DNA of 64,000 nucleotides from an uncultured Cohaesibacter sp. (GTDB lineage Bacteria > Pseudomonadota > Alphaproteobacteria > Rhizobiales > Cohaesibacteraceae), in NCBI RefSeq assembly GCF_963664735.1, contig NZ_OY761553.1, forward strand, positions 372,001 to 436,000. The letters are read 5' to 3'. Positions 7,093-18,334 of the stretch are shown here, in pieces (positions within the stretch are counted from its first letter, which is position 1; each line of letters starts with the position of its first letter). Under the pieces are notes generated by a model. That model was not told the DNA's origin. It saw only the letters and a program-made list of their open reading frames with translations, and ran no database searches. Made by a program: the position numbers and the translations under genes.

Positions 7093-7333
7093 TGTTGTGC
7101 CCCTTTAGATATCCATAAATATTTCTGCAAATATTGGTTGTTTGCCTAACTCGGCCCTGAACAGGAATCAAGGCTCACCACAAAGGTTAACATCAACCCA
7201 TAGGCGGAGATTAGCTTGTTTGCACAAAATATGAAGGTCCCACCTGTTGAGGAGAGGGGTTTTGCCCATCAAATATTTGTGTAGTGTAGCTTTTCGGTCT
7301 CACATTATGGAAATTACAGCATTGGGCCGTGTT

Positions 7334-7687
7334 TTACTTTTTGGACTTTTCTTTTTTTTCAGCACATTTGACGCATAAGGTTGCCGTTGGATCAATTTCC
7401 AATCGCTCCAGGGGAATTTCAGCGTCACATTCTATGCAGTAACCGAAATCGCCACTCTCGAGCCTTTTAAAAGCCAGTTCTATTTTTTGCAGGTTCAGGG
7501 CGCGGCGGCGCTCTGTTTCCTGTGCCATCGCCTGGCTTTGGAGAGCGTCCATGCGCGACAAACGGCCAACGCTTTGCTGATCCAGAGCGACGACGCTACG
7601 CGCTTGGCGAGACATCTCGCTCAACGAGGAGATTTCAATGCGCTTCCCTTCCAATAGCTCCATCGCAGTCTTGGGAGAAATAGCCAT
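7334..7687 (-). CDS. DksA/TraR-family zinc-finger protein
   Basis: 117 residues from ATG 7687, which has AGGAG six bases upstream. The frame stays open to a GTG at 7735, but that start has no ribosome site. An N-terminal helical part contains ERRRALNLQKIELAFKRLES, and a C-terminal four-cysteine zinc finger has Cys84, Cys87, Cys105 and Cys108 (GYCIECDAEIP, TLCVKCAE). DksA-type proteins bind in the RNA polymerase secondary channel and modulate initiation with ppGpp. This one is shorter than E. coli DksA (151) and lacks the long coiled-coil, so it is closer to the TraR or YbiI-like small members. Its regulatory activity is inferred from family only. Confidence 0.85.
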   Translation of the reverse strand: MAISPKTAMELLEGKRIEISSLSEMSRQARSVVALDQQSVGRLSRMDALQSQAMAQETERRRALNLQKIELAFKRLESGDFGYCIECDAEIPLERLEIDPTATLCVKCAEKKEKSKK

Positions 7688-8296
7688 GATCCGCTCCTGT
7701 CGTTCGGCAACCTGTTTGCTTGCCGTAGGTGACACGTTTATCCAAAATTCTGCTGGTATTGTGGGATTTTGCCTTCTTCAGGGGCCTCTTGAGGCGAAAT
7801 CTCCGGGAAAATAGCCTGCGGCAGTTAATTGCCAAGGTCAAATACTTTATTTCAAATCTTGTCCAATTGATGAGGGATTTTAGCGTAAATTATAGCCAAA
7901 TATCATAAACCGAGAATATTCCGCATTTACTTGCCTTTTGTTTGTCGTGATATGGCGTGGAAATGAAATTCTTTGGAACAATGCTGAATCTTCTTTTCGT
8001 TCCCTATTGCGGCCATGATTGGTTCGCAATAGGTATGGATGATTGATTGTTGGGGCGGAAATGGTGCCGTGAGCAAACCGGATTCTCAATAAACTTGAGT
8101 GAAAGAGTGGATTTTGACGTAAACTCTGGGGGTTTTGCGGATTTTCTCGTCAGGTTTGGCTTTTGCGCCTCATTGCATGATTGCGTCACGCCTTGGGACC
8201 CGCTAATGTCCCGCAACAGAAACGAAATATTGGTCTGCCTTTGGCAGTCGGGAAGAAAGTTTGCCGGCCCTATTTGTCCGGTGCAAGCGAGGAATG
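7688..8296. other. Intergenic region, no gene seen
   Basis: About 600 bases between the divergent DksA/TraR gene and the YfgM-like gene. Frames that are open here lack ribosome sites and recognisable protein character. It must hold the promoters for both directions, but I could not place convincing -10/-35 boxes. Nothing resembling a tRNA or a known structured RNA was recognised. Confidence 0.4.
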
Positions 8297-8995
8297 ATGT
8301 CTGAGTCCGATTTTATTCGTGAAGTCGATGAAGAGCTGCGCCACGAGCAAATCAAGAAAATGTGGGACAAGTTTGGACCATATGTAATTGGATTTGCTCT
8401 TTTGATCGTTTTGGGAACCGCTGCCGACAAAGGGTACGACTATTGGCGTCAGACTCAGGCTGCCAAGGCCGGTGATGCATTTATTCAAGCTTTGACCTTG
8501 TCTGAGGAAGGCAAGAAAGACGAAGCATTGGCTGCGCTCGAGAAAATCAAGGCGGATGGCGCCGGCGGTTATCCCATTCTCGCGGAAATGCGGATCGCCT
8601 CTGAAAAAGCCGCAAGCGGCAAAGTGGACGAAGCCATCGCTCTGTTTAAAGATGCTGCGACCAATCCGGATGTTCAGCCGGTCATTCAAAGTCTTGCGCG
8701 CATTCGGGCCAATAGCCTGATGCTTGATCAGGGCAAGGCTGACGAAGTCATCAATGAACTGACGGGTTTGATGGACAATGACGGTTTCCGTCATTCCGCT
8801 CGTGAGTTGGTGATGTTGGCTTATCTTGAAAAGAAAGACTACGCAAAGGCTATGCCGATTGCTGAACGCATTTCTCAGGACGCAGAAACACCGCCGGAAT
8901 TGCGCCAGCGCGCTCAGGTCTATGTGAGTTATATCCGTTCACAATTCGCAGATGATGCGGCAAAGAAGAGTGATGCCAAGGAGGCTTCTGAATGA
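8297..8995 (+). CDS. YfgM-like tetratricopeptide-repeat membrane protein
   Basis: 232 residues. A short cytoplasmic N-terminus (MSESDFIREVDEELRHEQIK), one transmembrane helix near residues 32-50 (YVIGFALLIVLGTAADKGY), and a periplasmic TPR-like domain rich in Ala, Lys and Glu repeats (AKAGDAFIQALTLSEEGKKD, KVDEAIALFKDAAT). This matches the YfgM/TPR_21 family, which in E. coli is an ancillary subunit of SecYEG linked to periplasmic chaperones. Its place directly before bamB and der is conserved widely. Adjacent ATGs at 8294 and 8297; the second is preferred for spacing from the GCGAGG ribosome site. The stop overlaps the bamB start by 4 bases (ATGA), so they are translationally coupled. Confidence 0.85.
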   Translation: MSESDFIREVDEELRHEQIKKMWDKFGPYVIGFALLIVLGTAADKGYDYWRQTQAAKAGDAFIQALTLSEEGKKDEALAALEKIKADGAGGYPILAEMRIASEKAASGKVDEAIALFKDAATNPDVQPVIQSLARIRANSLMLDQGKADEVINELTGLMDNDGFRHSARELVMLAYLEKKDYAKAMPIAERISQDAETPPELRQRAQVYVSYIRSQFADDAAKKSDAKEASE

Positions 8996-10359
8996 GACTT
9001 GAAGCGGGTTGTAAAACCAGAACATCCTCATCCGGCAATGTTGGCAAGGCTGCTTACTTGATTTGGGCCCTCAGTTTGGCGGGGTGCTCGAGTGTAGGCG
9101 ATTTTGCAGACTCTGTTAATCCGTTTAATACCCCTGAGGAAATCTTGCCGGGGCAAAGGCAGGCTTTGTTTGAAACTGCCGCTGTGGCTGAAGTTGAAGA
9201 CAAAACCCCTGTTTCCATTTCTGGGCAAACAGACTTTAGCTCTTGGTCTCAGGCGGGTGGTTCCGCTTCGAATAACCCTCCGAACGTTTCGTTTGCGGGG
9301 CAGGGTGCTCGGGTGTGGAGTGCAAATGCTGCTGTGCGGGGTGGTGATTCTGATGAGCGTGCTGCTGCCCGGCCTGTATCGGTTGGGGGGCGCGTAGCGG
9401 TCTACAGTCCTGATGGACAGGTTTCTCTTTACCAGGCATCCAATGGTGGTCGTCTGTGGAATGTATCTGTCAGACCTCAAAATGAAAAAGGGGTTTCACT
9501 GGGCGGTGCCGTGGCGATGGATGGTGCTCGCGTGTTCGCGGCAACAGGCTATAGCGAGCTGGTTGCGCTGGATGCCGGAACCGGTCGCCGTCTATGGACC
9601 TTCCAGCTGGATGCGCCCGCCCGTGGTGCACCGGTGGTTGCCGGGGATACCGTGCTTGCTGTTTCTGCCACCAATTCGCTGTTTGCAGTCAATATTTCAG
9701 ATGGTTCCAAAATTTGGACATTTGATGGTATTCCGGAAGAAACGGGGCTATTGGGCTCGGGTTCTCCTGCGGTGAGCGGCAACACAGTGCTTTTCTCCGG
9801 TACGTCGGGTGAACTGGTTGCGCTTGATCTCAAGAATGGCGAAATGCGTTGGTCAGATACCATTGTTCAGGGATCGCGCAGATATGCCGTTTCTGGAATT
9901 TCCGCAATTGCAGGCGGACCTGTTGTGGCAGACGGTGTGGTCTATGCGGCCAGTGTAAGTGGGAACACAAGCGCCTTGCGTGTGCGTGATGGCGAGCGGC
10001 TGTGGGACCGATCTCTGGGTGCCGTTCACACGCCGGTTGTCTCTGGCAATACGATTTTTGTGCTGGATCTGGATGATCGGATCGTGGCAATGAACAACAA
10101 AACGGGTAAAATTCGCTGGTCAAGTCAGCTTCCGTCCGTTAGAAGCAAGAAAAAGAGTACAAGTTGGGCAGGGCCGGTACTGGCCGGTAGTCGCCTTTGG
10201 GTGACATCCAACGACGGTAAATTGGCAGCGGTTGATCCCAAAGATGGTAAAATACTGCTGACCAGAGATATCAAGGATCCCGTATTCATCGCTCCAATTG
10301 CGGTCAGCGGTCGTTTGATCATGCTAAGCGCGTCAGGGCGGTTGTCCGCATATAATTAG
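8992..10359 (+). CDS. bamB: Outer membrane assembly lipoprotein BamB
   Basis: 455 residues. The N-terminal signal ends in a lipobox LSLAGC near residues 28-33, giving an outer-membrane lipoprotein. The rest is a PQQ-type eight-bladed beta-propeller with repeated W-rich strands (GGRLWNVSV, GRRLWTFQLDAPARGAPVV, SKIWTFDG, GEMRWSDTI, GERLWDRSL, GKIRWSSQL). BamB binds BamA and helps insert beta-barrel proteins into the outer membrane. Length is somewhat greater than E. coli BamB (392), mainly because of a longer region before the first blade. AAGGAGG at 8978-8984 lies within the end of the YfgM-like gene, and the two coding regions overlap by 4 bases. Followed by der, a conserved order. Confidence 0.93.
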   Translation: MRLEAGCKTRTSSSGNVGKAAYLIWALSLAGCSSVGDFADSVNPFNTPEEILPGQRQALFETAAVAEVEDKTPVSISGQTDFSSWSQAGGSASNNPPNVSFAGQGARVWSANAAVRGGDSDERAAARPVSVGGRVAVYSPDGQVSLYQASNGGRLWNVSVRPQNEKGVSLGGAVAMDGARVFAATGYSELVALDAGTGRRLWTFQLDAPARGAPVVAGDTVLAVSATNSLFAVNISDGSKIWTFDGIPEETGLLGSGSPAVSGNTVLFSGTSGELVALDLKNGEMRWSDTIVQGSRRYAVSGISAIAGGPVVADGVVYAASVSGNTSALRVRDGERLWDRSLGAVHTPVVSGNTIFVLDLDDRIVAMNNKTGKIRWSSQLPSVRSKKKSTSWAGPVLAGSRLWVTSNDGKLAAVDPKDGKILLTRDIKDPVFIAPIAVSGRLIMLSASGRLSAYN

Positions 10360-10408
10360 AGTTTTGCTCTTATCTGCGGTTGGGAAACCTACTTGAATTA
10401 ATTGGTAA

Positions 10409-10435
10409 CCCCGGCGTTGTTTTGCAGCGCCGGGG
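10409..10435 (+). terminator. GC-rich hairpin between bamB and der
   Basis: Perfect 8-base stem CCCCGGCG / CGCCGGGG with an 11-base loop. No T-run follows, so it may stabilise the bamB transcript or attenuate rather than terminate. Confidence 0.4.
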
Positions 10436-10516
10436 TGCCGTGCTATTTAGAGGATGCCGGAGCTTTGGCTTGAATCTCGCTCCCGGCCTCGTTCGATCTG
10501 TTATGGACGACATGAA

Positions 10517-11974
10517 ATGAAACTGAATGTAGCCATTGTGGGCCGCCCCAATGTTGGCAAATCCACACTATTCAACCGTTTGGTTGGCAAGAAACTGGCG
10601 CTCGTTGACGACCGTCCGGGCGTGACCCGTGACCGGCGCGAAAGCGAAGCTCAGCTTGGTGATTTGCATATCAACATCATTGATACCGCCGGGCTAGAAG
10701 TGGCTGAAGAGGATGCGCTTGAAACGCGCATGCGCCTGCAGACCGAAGAAGCCATTGGCATGGCGGACGTGGTGCTGTTCATGATGGATGCCCGTGCTGG
10801 TATTACGCCAATGGATGAGCATTTTGCTTCCATGGTGCGCAAGGCAGGCAAGCCTACCGTGCTGTTGGCAAATAAATCCGAAGGCAAAGCCTCTGACGCA
10901 GGCTATTATGAGGCCTTCTCTCTTGGGTTGGGCGAGCCAATGCCTCTTTCTGCAGAACATGGCATCGGGATGTCTGACCTTTATGAGCAACTCGTCAAAT
11001 ATGATGATGAAAAGAGAGCGCGGCTCGGTCTTGATGATAATGACGAGGATGATTTTGAAGCGGCTCTCGCTGAAGATGAAGGGCCGCTCATCAACGTTGA
11101 TATCGAGGATGAAGAATCCGAAGCTCCGCTTTATGACCCGACAAAGCCTTTGCGCGTTGCCATTGTCGGGCGTCCGAATGCGGGCAAATCGACGCTTATC
11201 AATCACCTTATCGGTGAGGACCGATTGCTCACAGGGCCTGAAGCTGGCATTACACGCGATTCCATTTCGGTCAACTGGGAGTTCCGGGACCGCAAATTCA
11301 AGCTGTTTGATACGGCTGGAATGCGTCGTAAGGCTCGCGTTCAGGAAAAGCTCGAGAAGCTCTCCGTCTCTGATGCCTTGCGCTCTATCCAGTTTGCTGA
11401 AGTGGTCATTGTTACCCTTGATGTGACAAAGCCTTTCGAGAAGCAGGATTTGCAGATTGCCGACCTTGTGAGCCGGGAAGGGCGTGCGATCGTAATTGCA
11501 CTCAACAAGTGGGATCTGGTTGAAAAGCCACAGGAAGTGATGGCTGAACTGCGCGAAAAGGCCACGCGCTTGTTGCCTCAGATGCGTGATGTTCCGCTTG
11601 TTCCTGTTTCAGGTCTGACGGGCAAAAATCTTGATCGGCTGATGAAGTCGGTGCTTGATATCTATGAAGTCTGGAACCGTCGAGTATCCACTTCACGCCT
11701 TAACCGTTGGCTCAATGGTGCAACCCAGGGGCATCCACCGCCGGCAGTTGGTGGCCGCCGTATCAAGGTGCGCTATGTTACCCAGATCAAGGCCAGACCG
11801 CCGACCTTTGTGGTCATGTGTTCTCGCCCGGAAGATCTGCCAGACAGTTATCAGCGGTATTTGCTCAATGATTTGCGCGATACATTCGATATTCCGGCCG
11901 TTCCTGTGCGCATGTTGATGCGTAAGGGGGATAACCCCTATGCAGCAAAAGCGGCCAAACGGAAGATTTACTGA
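10517..11974 (+). CDS. der: Ribosome-assembly GTPase Der (EngA)
   Basis: 485 residues from ATG 10517 ([17 protein letters not shown]); the frame extends upstream to 10454 without family similarity. Two tandem GTPase domains are visible. The first has P-loop GRPNVGKS at residues 9-16, DTAGLE and NKSE. The second has GRPNAGKS near residue 220, DTAGMRRKA and NKWDLVE. An acidic linker lies between them ([19 protein letters not shown]). A C-terminal KH-like domain follows ([39 protein letters not shown]). Der acts in maturation of the 50S ribosomal subunit and is essential in most bacteria. The NKSE in place of NKxD in the first domain is also seen in other alphaproteobacterial Der proteins as far as I recall. 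Downstream of bamB as usual. Confidence 0.96.
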   Translation: MKLNVAIVGRPNVGKSTLFNRLVGKKLALVDDRPGVTRDRRESEAQLGDLHINIIDTAGLEVAEEDALETRMRLQTEEAIGMADVVLFMMDARAGITPMDEHFASMVRKAGKPTVLLANKSEGKASDAGYYEAFSLGLGEPMPLSAEHGIGMSDLYEQLVKYDDEKRARLGLDDNDEDDFEAALAEDEGPLINVDIEDEESEAPLYDPTKPLRVAIVGRPNAGKSTLINHLIGEDRLLTGPEAGITRDSISVNWEFRDRKFKLFDTAGMRRKARVQEKLEKLSVSDALRSIQFAEVVIVTLDVTKPFEKQDLQIADLVSREGRAIVIALNKWDLVEKPQEVMAELREKATRLLPQMRDVPLVPVSGLTGKNLDRLMKSVLDIYEVWNRRVSTSRLNRWLNGATQGHPPPAVGGRRIKVRYVTQIKARPPTFVVMCSRPEDLPDSYQRYLLNDLRDTFDIPAVPVRMLMRKGDNPYAAKAAKRKIY

Positions 11975-12233
11975 TAGTTGTTTCGTGATTTTGTTCGAAA
12001 TTAATAGGGTTGGGTAATATTTTTGAAGTTTGCGTCGATTAATTGTTATTTTGTGACCAATTGATGACGCGTTTTTCCATAGCCTTGAACAAACTATGGT
12101 GGAATCGCCTGATCTTGATGTGTATAACACGAGCGCCGGTTCCACCCTTTCACGGACATGTCGTCAGGTCAGTGGACCGGCTTATTTTACAAGCCTGTGT
12201 TTCAGGTGTTCAGCAGAGTGAAAAGAGGACAAA

Positions 12234-13616
12234 ATGAGCGAGAATTGGAAACCGGACAGCTGGAGATCAATGCCGATCCAGCAGGTGCCGGATTATCCCG
12301 ATGCCGAGGCAGTCAAAGCTGTTGAAGGCACGCTTGCTACTTATCCGCCTTTGGTCTTTGCTGGCGAGGCGCGCAAATTGCGTAAGCAGTTGGCGCGAGT
12401 TGCAGAGGGTGAGGGGTTCCTGCTTCAGGGCGGCGATTGCGCTGAAGCGTTTGTGGAGCATCATCCTGACAATATTCGCGATTTCTTCCGTGTGTTCCTG
12501 CAAATGGCAGCCGTGCTGACTTTCGCCGCCGCTTCTCCGGTGGTCAAAATTGGCCGTATTGCTGGTCAGTTCGCCAAGCCGCGTTCCTCGCCGACAGAGA
12601 CTGTTGACGGTGTGGAACTGCCAAGTTATCGCGGCGATATCATCAACGATACCGTGTTTAATTCCGATGCGCGTGTGCCGGATCCCCAGCGCATGATCAT
12701 GGCTTATCGTCAGTCTGCGGCAACCCTTAATTTGCTGCGAGCTTTTGCGCAGGGTGGCTATGCCAACCTTGATCATGTCCACAAATGGACAATGGATTTC
12801 CTCAAGGATAGTCCTCAAGGTCCGCGTTATCAGGAGTTGGCAGATCGCATTACCGAGGCCATGGCTTTCATGCGCGCGTGCGGTGTCGAGCCATCCAAAA
12901 CGGAAGCCCTGAGATCGACTGATTTCTACACCAGCCATGAAGCGCTTCTGCTGGGCTATGAACAGGCTTTCACGCGGGTCGATTCAACGACAGGCATGTA
13001 TTACGCCACATCCGGCCATATGCTCTGGATTGGCGACCGTACCCGTCAGATCGACCATGCCCATGTGGAATTTTTCCGCGGCATTGAAAACCCGATTGGG
13101 CTTAAATGCGGCCCGAGCATGTCGCCAGATGAACTGCTTCGTTTGATCGACGTTCTTAACCCTGACAATGAAGCCGGACGGCTGACCCTGATCACGCGCT
13201 TTGGTGCCGATAAGGTGTTTGACCATCTTCCTGGACTCGTCAAGGCGGTCAAGCGGGAAGGGCACAAAGTGCTCTGGTCTTGCGATCCGATGCATGGCAA
13301 CGTGGTCAAGGCTGCAAATGGTTACAAGACGCGCCCATTTGAACGCATTCTCAAGGAAGTTGAGAGCTTCTTTGCAGTTCACAGATCTGAAGGGACTTAC
13401 CCTGGCGGTGTGCATGTTGAAATGACCGGTAAGAATGTGACCGAATGTACAGGCGGTGCTCATGCCATTTCCGAGGACGATCTGTCTGATCGTTATCATA
13501 CGGTATGTGATCCACGCCTCAATGCTGATCAGTCATTGGAGCTGGCCTTTCTTATTGCCGATAACATCAAGAAGCATCGCGCAAGCCGCCAAGAGAGCGA
13601 AATCGCTCCTTATTGA
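12234..13616 (+). CDS. aroG: 3-deoxy-7-phosphoheptulonate synthase, class II (plant type)
   Basis: 460 residues. Condenses phosphoenolpyruvate with erythrose 4-phosphate as the first step of the shikimate pathway. Class II features: start [30 protein letters not shown] with the metal-linked Cys near residue 68, [11 protein letters not shown], the conserved [45 protein letters not shown] and GGVHVEMTG. The length fits class II enzymes of Rhizobiales, which often carry only this class. It stands alone between der and nadE, with its own promoter region of 260 bases and a strong terminator after it. The symbol aroG follows common use; aroF or aroH are also applied to this class. Confidence 0.93.
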   Translation: MSENWKPDSWRSMPIQQVPDYPDAEAVKAVEGTLATYPPLVFAGEARKLRKQLARVAEGEGFLLQGGDCAEAFVEHHPDNIRDFFRVFLQMAAVLTFAAASPVVKIGRIAGQFAKPRSSPTETVDGVELPSYRGDIINDTVFNSDARVPDPQRMIMAYRQSAATLNLLRAFAQGGYANLDHVHKWTMDFLKDSPQGPRYQELADRITEAMAFMRACGVEPSKTEALRSTDFYTSHEALLLGYEQAFTRVDSTTGMYYATSGHMLWIGDRTRQIDHAHVEFFRGIENPIGLKCGPSMSPDELLRLIDVLNPDNEAGRLTLITRFGADKVFDHLPGLVKAVKREGHKVLWSCDPMHGNVVKAANGYKTRPFERILKEVESFFAVHRSEGTYPGGVHVEMTGKNVTECTGGAHAISEDDLSDRYHTVCDPRLNADQSLELAFLIADNIKKHRASRQESEIAPY

Positions 13617-13639
13617 GAGGCTCCTTCCAGTCCAATCTG

Positions 13640-13666
13640 AAAGCCCGGCCTTCGTGCCGGGCTTTT
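13640..13666 (+). terminator. Rho-independent terminator after the DAHP synthase gene
   Basis: Stem AAAGCCCGGC / GCCGGGCTTT with a 6-base loop containing TTCG, ending in a short T-run, 23 bases after the stop. Confidence 0.88.
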
Positions 13667-13836
13667 GCCGTTTTACCCATTACAAGACTGAAGTTATGGG
13701 AAAATTGCTCTGAGATGGAAAAGGATAGCTGATCCCTTCACTTTACATTGGATTATCGCATTCTCTGGCTTTATACCTCTAGCTGAGAGTTTGTAAGCTC
13801 TCGGTTTCATAACTCATTGCAATACAGGATCGCGCC

Positions 13837-15495
13837 GTGACCGAAAGACTCGTTTTCAGCCTTGCTCAACTCAATCCCCATCTGGGGGATATTGCGGGTA
13901 ATGCCGAAAAGGCCCGCGCAGCACATAAGGTCGCAGCCGAACAGGGCGCAGATTGTCTGGTGCTCAGCGAATTATTCATATCGGGTTATCCGCCGGAAGA
14001 CCTCGTTCTCAAGCCCGCCTTTCAGGCGGCCTGTCGCGAACAGGTGGAAAAGCTTGCCGAAATAACCGAAGGGGACGCGCCTGCTATTCTGGTTGGTTCC
14101 CCATGGGTAGAGGATGATCGGCTTTATAACGCGGTTTGCCTTTTGGACAACGGTGAAGTGCAGGCCGTTCGGTACAAGGCGGATCTGCCCAACTATGGTG
14201 TTTTTGACGAGAAGCGCGTGTTTTCCGCGGGCCCTATGCCGGGGCCGATCAACCTGCGTGGCGTGGCCGTTGGTGTTCCTATTTGCGAAGATATCTGGGA
14301 TATCGAAGTTTGCGAATGTCTGGCTGAAACCGGCGCCGAACTTCTGGTCGTGCCAAACGGCTCGCCTTTCAATCTGGACAAATGGGAAGTGCGTCAGCAG
14401 GTTGCCATTCAACGGGTGATCGAAACCGAGTTGCCGCTGATTTATCTCAATCAGGTTGGCGGTCAGGATGAACTGGTGTTTGACGGCGCGTCCTTTGCGC
14501 TCAATGGCGACCGCTCTCTTGCCATGCAGATGATTGGTTTTGATGAAGATCAGCAAACGGTTGTTGCCGAGCGCATTGACGGCAAATGGAAGCTTTCCGG
14601 GCCGATTGTGCCGGTTATGGACCGAGATGCCAGTGCATGGTCAGCCTGCATGCTGGGGCTTCGCGACTATGTCAATAAAAATCGTTTTCCCGGTGTTGTG
14701 CTTGGGCTTTCCGGTGGTATCGACTCTGCCATCTGCGCTGCGCTTGCGGTTGATGCTCTTGGTGCAGATCGTGTTCACTGCATCATGCTGCCTTATCGTT
14801 ACACATCTGATGAAAGTCTCAAGGATGCGGCCGATTGCGCCAAGGCTCTCGGTGTCCGGTATGACATTGTAGATATCGTCGAGCCCGTCGAAGGTTTTTC
14901 CAGTGCATTGGAAAAGCTATTTGAGGGCACAAAAGAAGGCGTCACCGAAGAGAATCTGCAGTCTCGTGCGCGTGGTACTATTTTGATGGCGGTGTCCAAC
15001 AAATTCGGCAATATGGTTGTGACGACAGGCAACAAGTCCGAAATGTCGGTTGGCTATGCCACGCTCTATGGCGACATGAATGGTGGCTTCAATCCGATCA
15101 AGGACCTCTACAAGATGGCGGTCTATCATCTGGCTTCATGGCGCAATGAGCATAAGCCTGATGGGGCCCTTGGGCCTTCCGGTGAGGTCATTCCTGCCAA
15201 CATCATTTCCAAGGCTCCGACCGCAGAGCTGCGCGAAAACCAGACCGATCAGGACAGCTTGCCTGAATATCCGGTTCTGGACGACATTCTGGAATGCCTC
15301 GTCGAGAAGGAAATGGGTGTCGAAGAAATCGTCGAAAGAGGCCACGCTCCCGATCTGGTTCGCCGGATTGAGCATCTGCTTTATATTGCGGAATATAAAC
15401 GTCGGCAGTCGGCTCCGGGCGTCAAGCTCAGCGAGAAGAATTTTGGTCGCGACCGCCGCTACCCAATAACCAACGGGTTTCGTGACAGGGGCTGA
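13837..15495 (+). CDS. nadE: Glutamine-dependent NAD+ synthetase
   Basis: 552 residues from GTG 13837. An N-terminal nitrilase/amidase domain (residues 1-260) releases ammonia from glutamine: catalytic Glu45 in [17 protein letters not shown], Lys in [15 protein letters not shown], Cys in [12 protein letters not shown]-terminal NAD synthetase domain from about 280 carries the ATP-pyrophosphatase P-loop [10 protein letters not shown] and the later [20 protein letters not shown]. It makes NAD+ from deamido-NAD+ at the end of the pathway. The length (about 550) is the common bacterial two-domain form without a large insert. It is 46 bases before gltX on the same strand, so they are probably co-transcribed. 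Confidence 0.96.
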   Translation: MTERLVFSLAQLNPHLGDIAGNAEKARAAHKVAAEQGADCLVLSELFISGYPPEDLVLKPAFQAACREQVEKLAEITEGDAPAILVGSPWVEDDRLYNAVCLLDNGEVQAVRYKADLPNYGVFDEKRVFSAGPMPGPINLRGVAVGVPICEDIWDIEVCECLAETGAELLVVPNGSPFNLDKWEVRQQVAIQRVIETELPLIYLNQVGGQDELVFDGASFALNGDRSLAMQMIGFDEDQQTVVAERIDGKWKLSGPIVPVMDRDASAWSACMLGLRDYVNKNRFPGVVLGLSGGIDSAICAALAVDALGADRVHCIMLPYRYTSDESLKDAADCAKALGVRYDIVDIVEPVEGFSSALEKLFEGTKEGVTEENLQSRARGTILMAVSNKFGNMVVTTGNKSEMSVGYATLYGDMNGGFNPIKDLYKMAVYHLASWRNEHKPDGALGPSGEVIPANIISKAPTAELRENQTDQDSLPEYPVLDDILECLVEKEMGVEEIVERGHAPDLVRRIEHLLYIAEYKRRQSAPGVKLSEKNFGRDRRYPITNGFRDRG

Positions 15496-15541
15496 TCGTA
15501 GCCTGCCAAACCTGAATTATCTATCTAAGGAAATCTGCCTG

Positions 15542-16882
15542 ATGGCTGAAGTCGTTCGTTTTGCTCCGTCTCCGACGGGAAATATCCATATCGGTAATGC
15601 GCGTCCCGCATTGATCAACTGGCTGGTGGCAATGAAGACCGGCGGCCAATTCATTCTGCGTTACGACGATACCGATCAAGAACGCTCCCGCAAGGAATAT
15701 GCAGATAACATTGCTGAAGATCTGGCTTGGCTCGGGGTCAAGCCGGACCGTGTCGAACGCCAGTCTGAGCGCATGGGGCTCTATGATACTGTTGCCAAAA
15801 AGCTCAAGGACATGGGGCGTCTTTATGCCTGCTACGAGACACCAGACGAACTGGATAGAAAACGCAAACGCCAGCGTGCGCGTGGTTTGCCGCCAGTTTA
15901 TGACCGGTCTGCTCTTAGTTTGAGCGAAGACCAGATTGCAGCTTATGAAGCCGAAGGGCGCAAACCCCATTGGCGTTTTCTGCTGGATAAGAAAACCGTT
16001 ACCTGGGAAGACGGCATTCGGGGCACCCAGAGCATTGAGTGCGACAGTGTTTCTGATCCGGTTCTCATCCGCGCTGACGGGACTTATCTCTACACTTTGC
16101 CGTCTGTTATCGATGATATCGATCTGGGGGTTACCTTTGTTATTCGCGGTGACGACCATGTGACGAATACGGCGGTTCAGATCCAGCTATTTGAGCTGCT
16201 TTCAGGCAAAAGTCCCAAGTTTGCGCATCATAATCTGATTATCAATGCAAGCGGTGAGGGGCTTTCCAAGCGTCTTGGCTCTCTTTCCATTCGCACCATG
16301 CGTGAAGAAGGATATGAGCCATTGTCCGTGGCCATTTTTGCGGTACTCAACGGGACATCCGAAGCTGTGCAACCGTTGGCTGACATGGAAGCCTTGGCCG
16401 ATATCTTCGCTTTGGACAAGGTTTCCCGGTCTGCATCCAAGTTTGATATGGCCGATCTTGTGCATCTCAATGCGCGTATCCTGCATGAGACTGATTTTGC
16501 CAGTGTTGCGGATCGTCTCAAGGCGCTTGGTGTTGACGGCGGCGAGGCTTTTTGGCATGTCGTTCGCGGCAATATCGAGCGTTTGTCCGATGCCAAGGAC
16601 TGGTGGGTTATCGCACACGACAAATTGCCTGAAGATGCTATCGAAAAATCAGCCGAAGATGCTGACTTTTATGCCAAGGCACTTGAGCTTCTGCCTCAGG
16701 AGCCGTGGGACGATGCGACCTGGAAGGGCTGGACGTCCGCTTTGAAAAGTGAAACAGGCCGCAAAGGCAAGTCTCTCTTCATGCCCTTGCGCGTTGCTCT
16801 GACAGGCTGTTCCCATGGACCGGAACTGGCTGCATTCCTGCCGCTTATTGGGTACCAAAGAACCGTGGACCGACTATCCTGA
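15542..16882 (+). CDS. gltX: Glutamate--tRNA ligase
   Basis: 446 residues from ATG 15542, preceded by AAGGAAA. Class I aminoacyl-tRNA synthetase: HIGH-type motif in [20 protein letters not shown] near residue 12, [37 protein letters not shown], and a KMSKS-type loop [10 protein letters not shown] near residue 240. The C-terminal anticodon domain is short. It has DDTD where the best-known GluRS proteins have EDTD. Alphaproteobacteria often carry two GluRS paralogues, one of which may favour tRNA-Gln; which one this is cannot be decided here. The last 38 bases overlap the convergent DUF2865 gene. Follows nadE. Confidence 0.93.
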   Translation: MAEVVRFAPSPTGNIHIGNARPALINWLVAMKTGGQFILRYDDTDQERSRKEYADNIAEDLAWLGVKPDRVERQSERMGLYDTVAKKLKDMGRLYACYETPDELDRKRKRQRARGLPPVYDRSALSLSEDQIAAYEAEGRKPHWRFLLDKKTVTWEDGIRGTQSIECDSVSDPVLIRADGTYLYTLPSVIDDIDLGVTFVIRGDDHVTNTAVQIQLFELLSGKSPKFAHHNLIINASGEGLSKRLGSLSIRTMREEGYEPLSVAIFAVLNGTSEAVQPLADMEALADIFALDKVSRSASKFDMADLVHLNARILHETDFASVADRLKALGVDGGEAFWHVVRGNIERLSDAKDWWVIAHDKLPEDAIEKSAEDADFYAKALELLPQEPWDDATWKGWTSALKSETGRKGKSLFMPLRVALTGCSHGPELAAFLPLIGYQRTVDRLS

Positions 16883-17963
16883 TCGATCTGCCATCTGCGG
16901 TGCGGACCGAGTTTGTGTCCGCACTGACTTCTGGTGGGCTATAGGGCTCAAACTTCATGCCATATTTCGCCAGATCCTGAGTGTCAGGGTCGATCATTGC
17001 CGTCATCTTGGGCGAGGGCAATGGGACGGTTGTGACAGGCAAAGCCGCTTGCGCCAATGAGGCACGGGGAGCCGTCGGTGTTTGCTCGCTATAGGGCGAT
17101 GCGTCCGGTCCGGTAATGGTGGTAACCTGATTTGCCGGGATTTGGCAGGTACAGCCCTTCACATATTCTTTTTTGTATAAATAGGCAGATGCAAGGCTCT
17201 GATAAGGCTGACCGGACAAGGAGACCATGTCGTCAGTCGTTTCTCCGGGATTGTGATAGACGAACAGTTCCGCGTCAGTGCCCGGGCAGCTTGATTGGCA
17301 CATTTGTGCATCGCGCTGGAAACCACTTTCCGTTGTTGAGAAACTGATGGGGAAGAAGAAGCCATCGCAAGAGCGCACGCAAACCGTTCGGTAGGTTCCG
17401 ACTTGCGGGATGTCATAGTCCCGAAGATTATATTCTCGCACTGAATAATTGTTGCCACCAAACAGAGCGCCAAACAGGCCTCGGCGTTCTTGCCGAACAG
17501 GGCCGCTGAAACGGGTATATTGATCCCCGCAACCCGCATTGGCCAATCTTCGCAATATTTGTGCTTTTATCTGACCTGTATCGCTTGGAGGCGGTGCATA
17601 TTGGGCGCGCTTTTGTTCCAGAGTAGCCAGATTTTTCTTCATCTTGTCGATACGCTTTACCAACGCCGGACAAGAGGCCTTTGGCGTTCTGCGGAAGAGA
17701 AAGACATGACCACCAAAACAGGCGTCTCTTTTGGCCCGTGCTTGAGCGTTATCCAGTTCCGCTTGCTGCTTGTGGATGGCAGCATCGTATTTTTGATAGT
17801 TTCGGGAGGAGGAGTTACCTCCGCCGCGCTGCAATTGAGCCAGATCGCCCTCCAACTGAGCGCAAATCTGCTCGTTCGGAGACCACGTTGTTTGTGCATC
17901 AACAGAAAGCGCTGCAAAAAGCGATGAAACAAGCAATCCGGCTAAACTTAAGCGCCTATTCAT
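16845..17963 (-). CDS. DUF2865 domain protein, secreted
   Basis: About 372 residues from the preferred ATG at 17963 ([20 protein letters not shown] gives a clean signal peptide). An earlier ATG at 18002 would add 13 residues ahead of it. The mature part starts with a coiled-coil-like region ([35 protein letters not shown]). The Cys-rich DUF2865 core follows: [65 protein letters not shown]. The family is found mainly in Rhizobiales and has no known function; the paired cysteines suggest disulfides in the periplasm. The 3' end overlaps gltX by 38 bases in convergent orientation, with no terminator between them. Confidence 0.85.
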   Translation of the reverse strand: MNRRLSLAGLLVSSLFAALSVDAQTTWSPNEQICAQLEGDLAQLQRGGGNSSSRNYQKYDAAIHKQQAELDNAQARAKRDACFGGHVFLFRRTPKASCPALVKRIDKMKKNLATLEQKRAQYAPPPSDTGQIKAQILRRLANAGCGDQYTRFSGPVRQERRGLFGALFGGNNYSVREYNLRDYDIPQVGTYRTVCVRSCDGFFFPISFSTTESGFQRDAQMCQSSCPGTDAELFVYHNPGETTDDMVSLSGQPYQSLASAYLYKKEYVKGCTCQIPANQVTTITGPDASPYSEQTPTAPRASLAQAALPVTTVPLPSPKMTAMIDPDTQDLAKYGMKFEPYSPPEVSADTNSVRTADGRSIRIVGPRFFGTQ

Positions 17964-18334
17964 GTTTGGCCCCACATCCATTGCATCTTGCAAATTCATC
18001 AATTTGCAACTTTGTTGCTTCTCTTGTTTCCATAAATCCGGCGATCAGCTACGGCTGATCGCGCGCAGGCAACCCCAGAATCACCTCTGAATGAGGCAGA
18101 ATTATAGTCGTTTTTGTGAGCGTGTCTTTTTGCTATCCACGAAACTTTGCAGAATACCGGATGAAACTGTCTAGCGCGGGAAAATGAGGCATACATTAGC
18201 GGGGTCATGAAGGAAATTCATCGGTTTTCCCTATCCTTCCTAGGGAAACTACGGTATTAGAGCTGAGAATTCCGACCGGCTCGATTTCTCGAGTGATGTG
18301 CTGGCGATTGAAATTTCATAATGTGGACAGTTCG

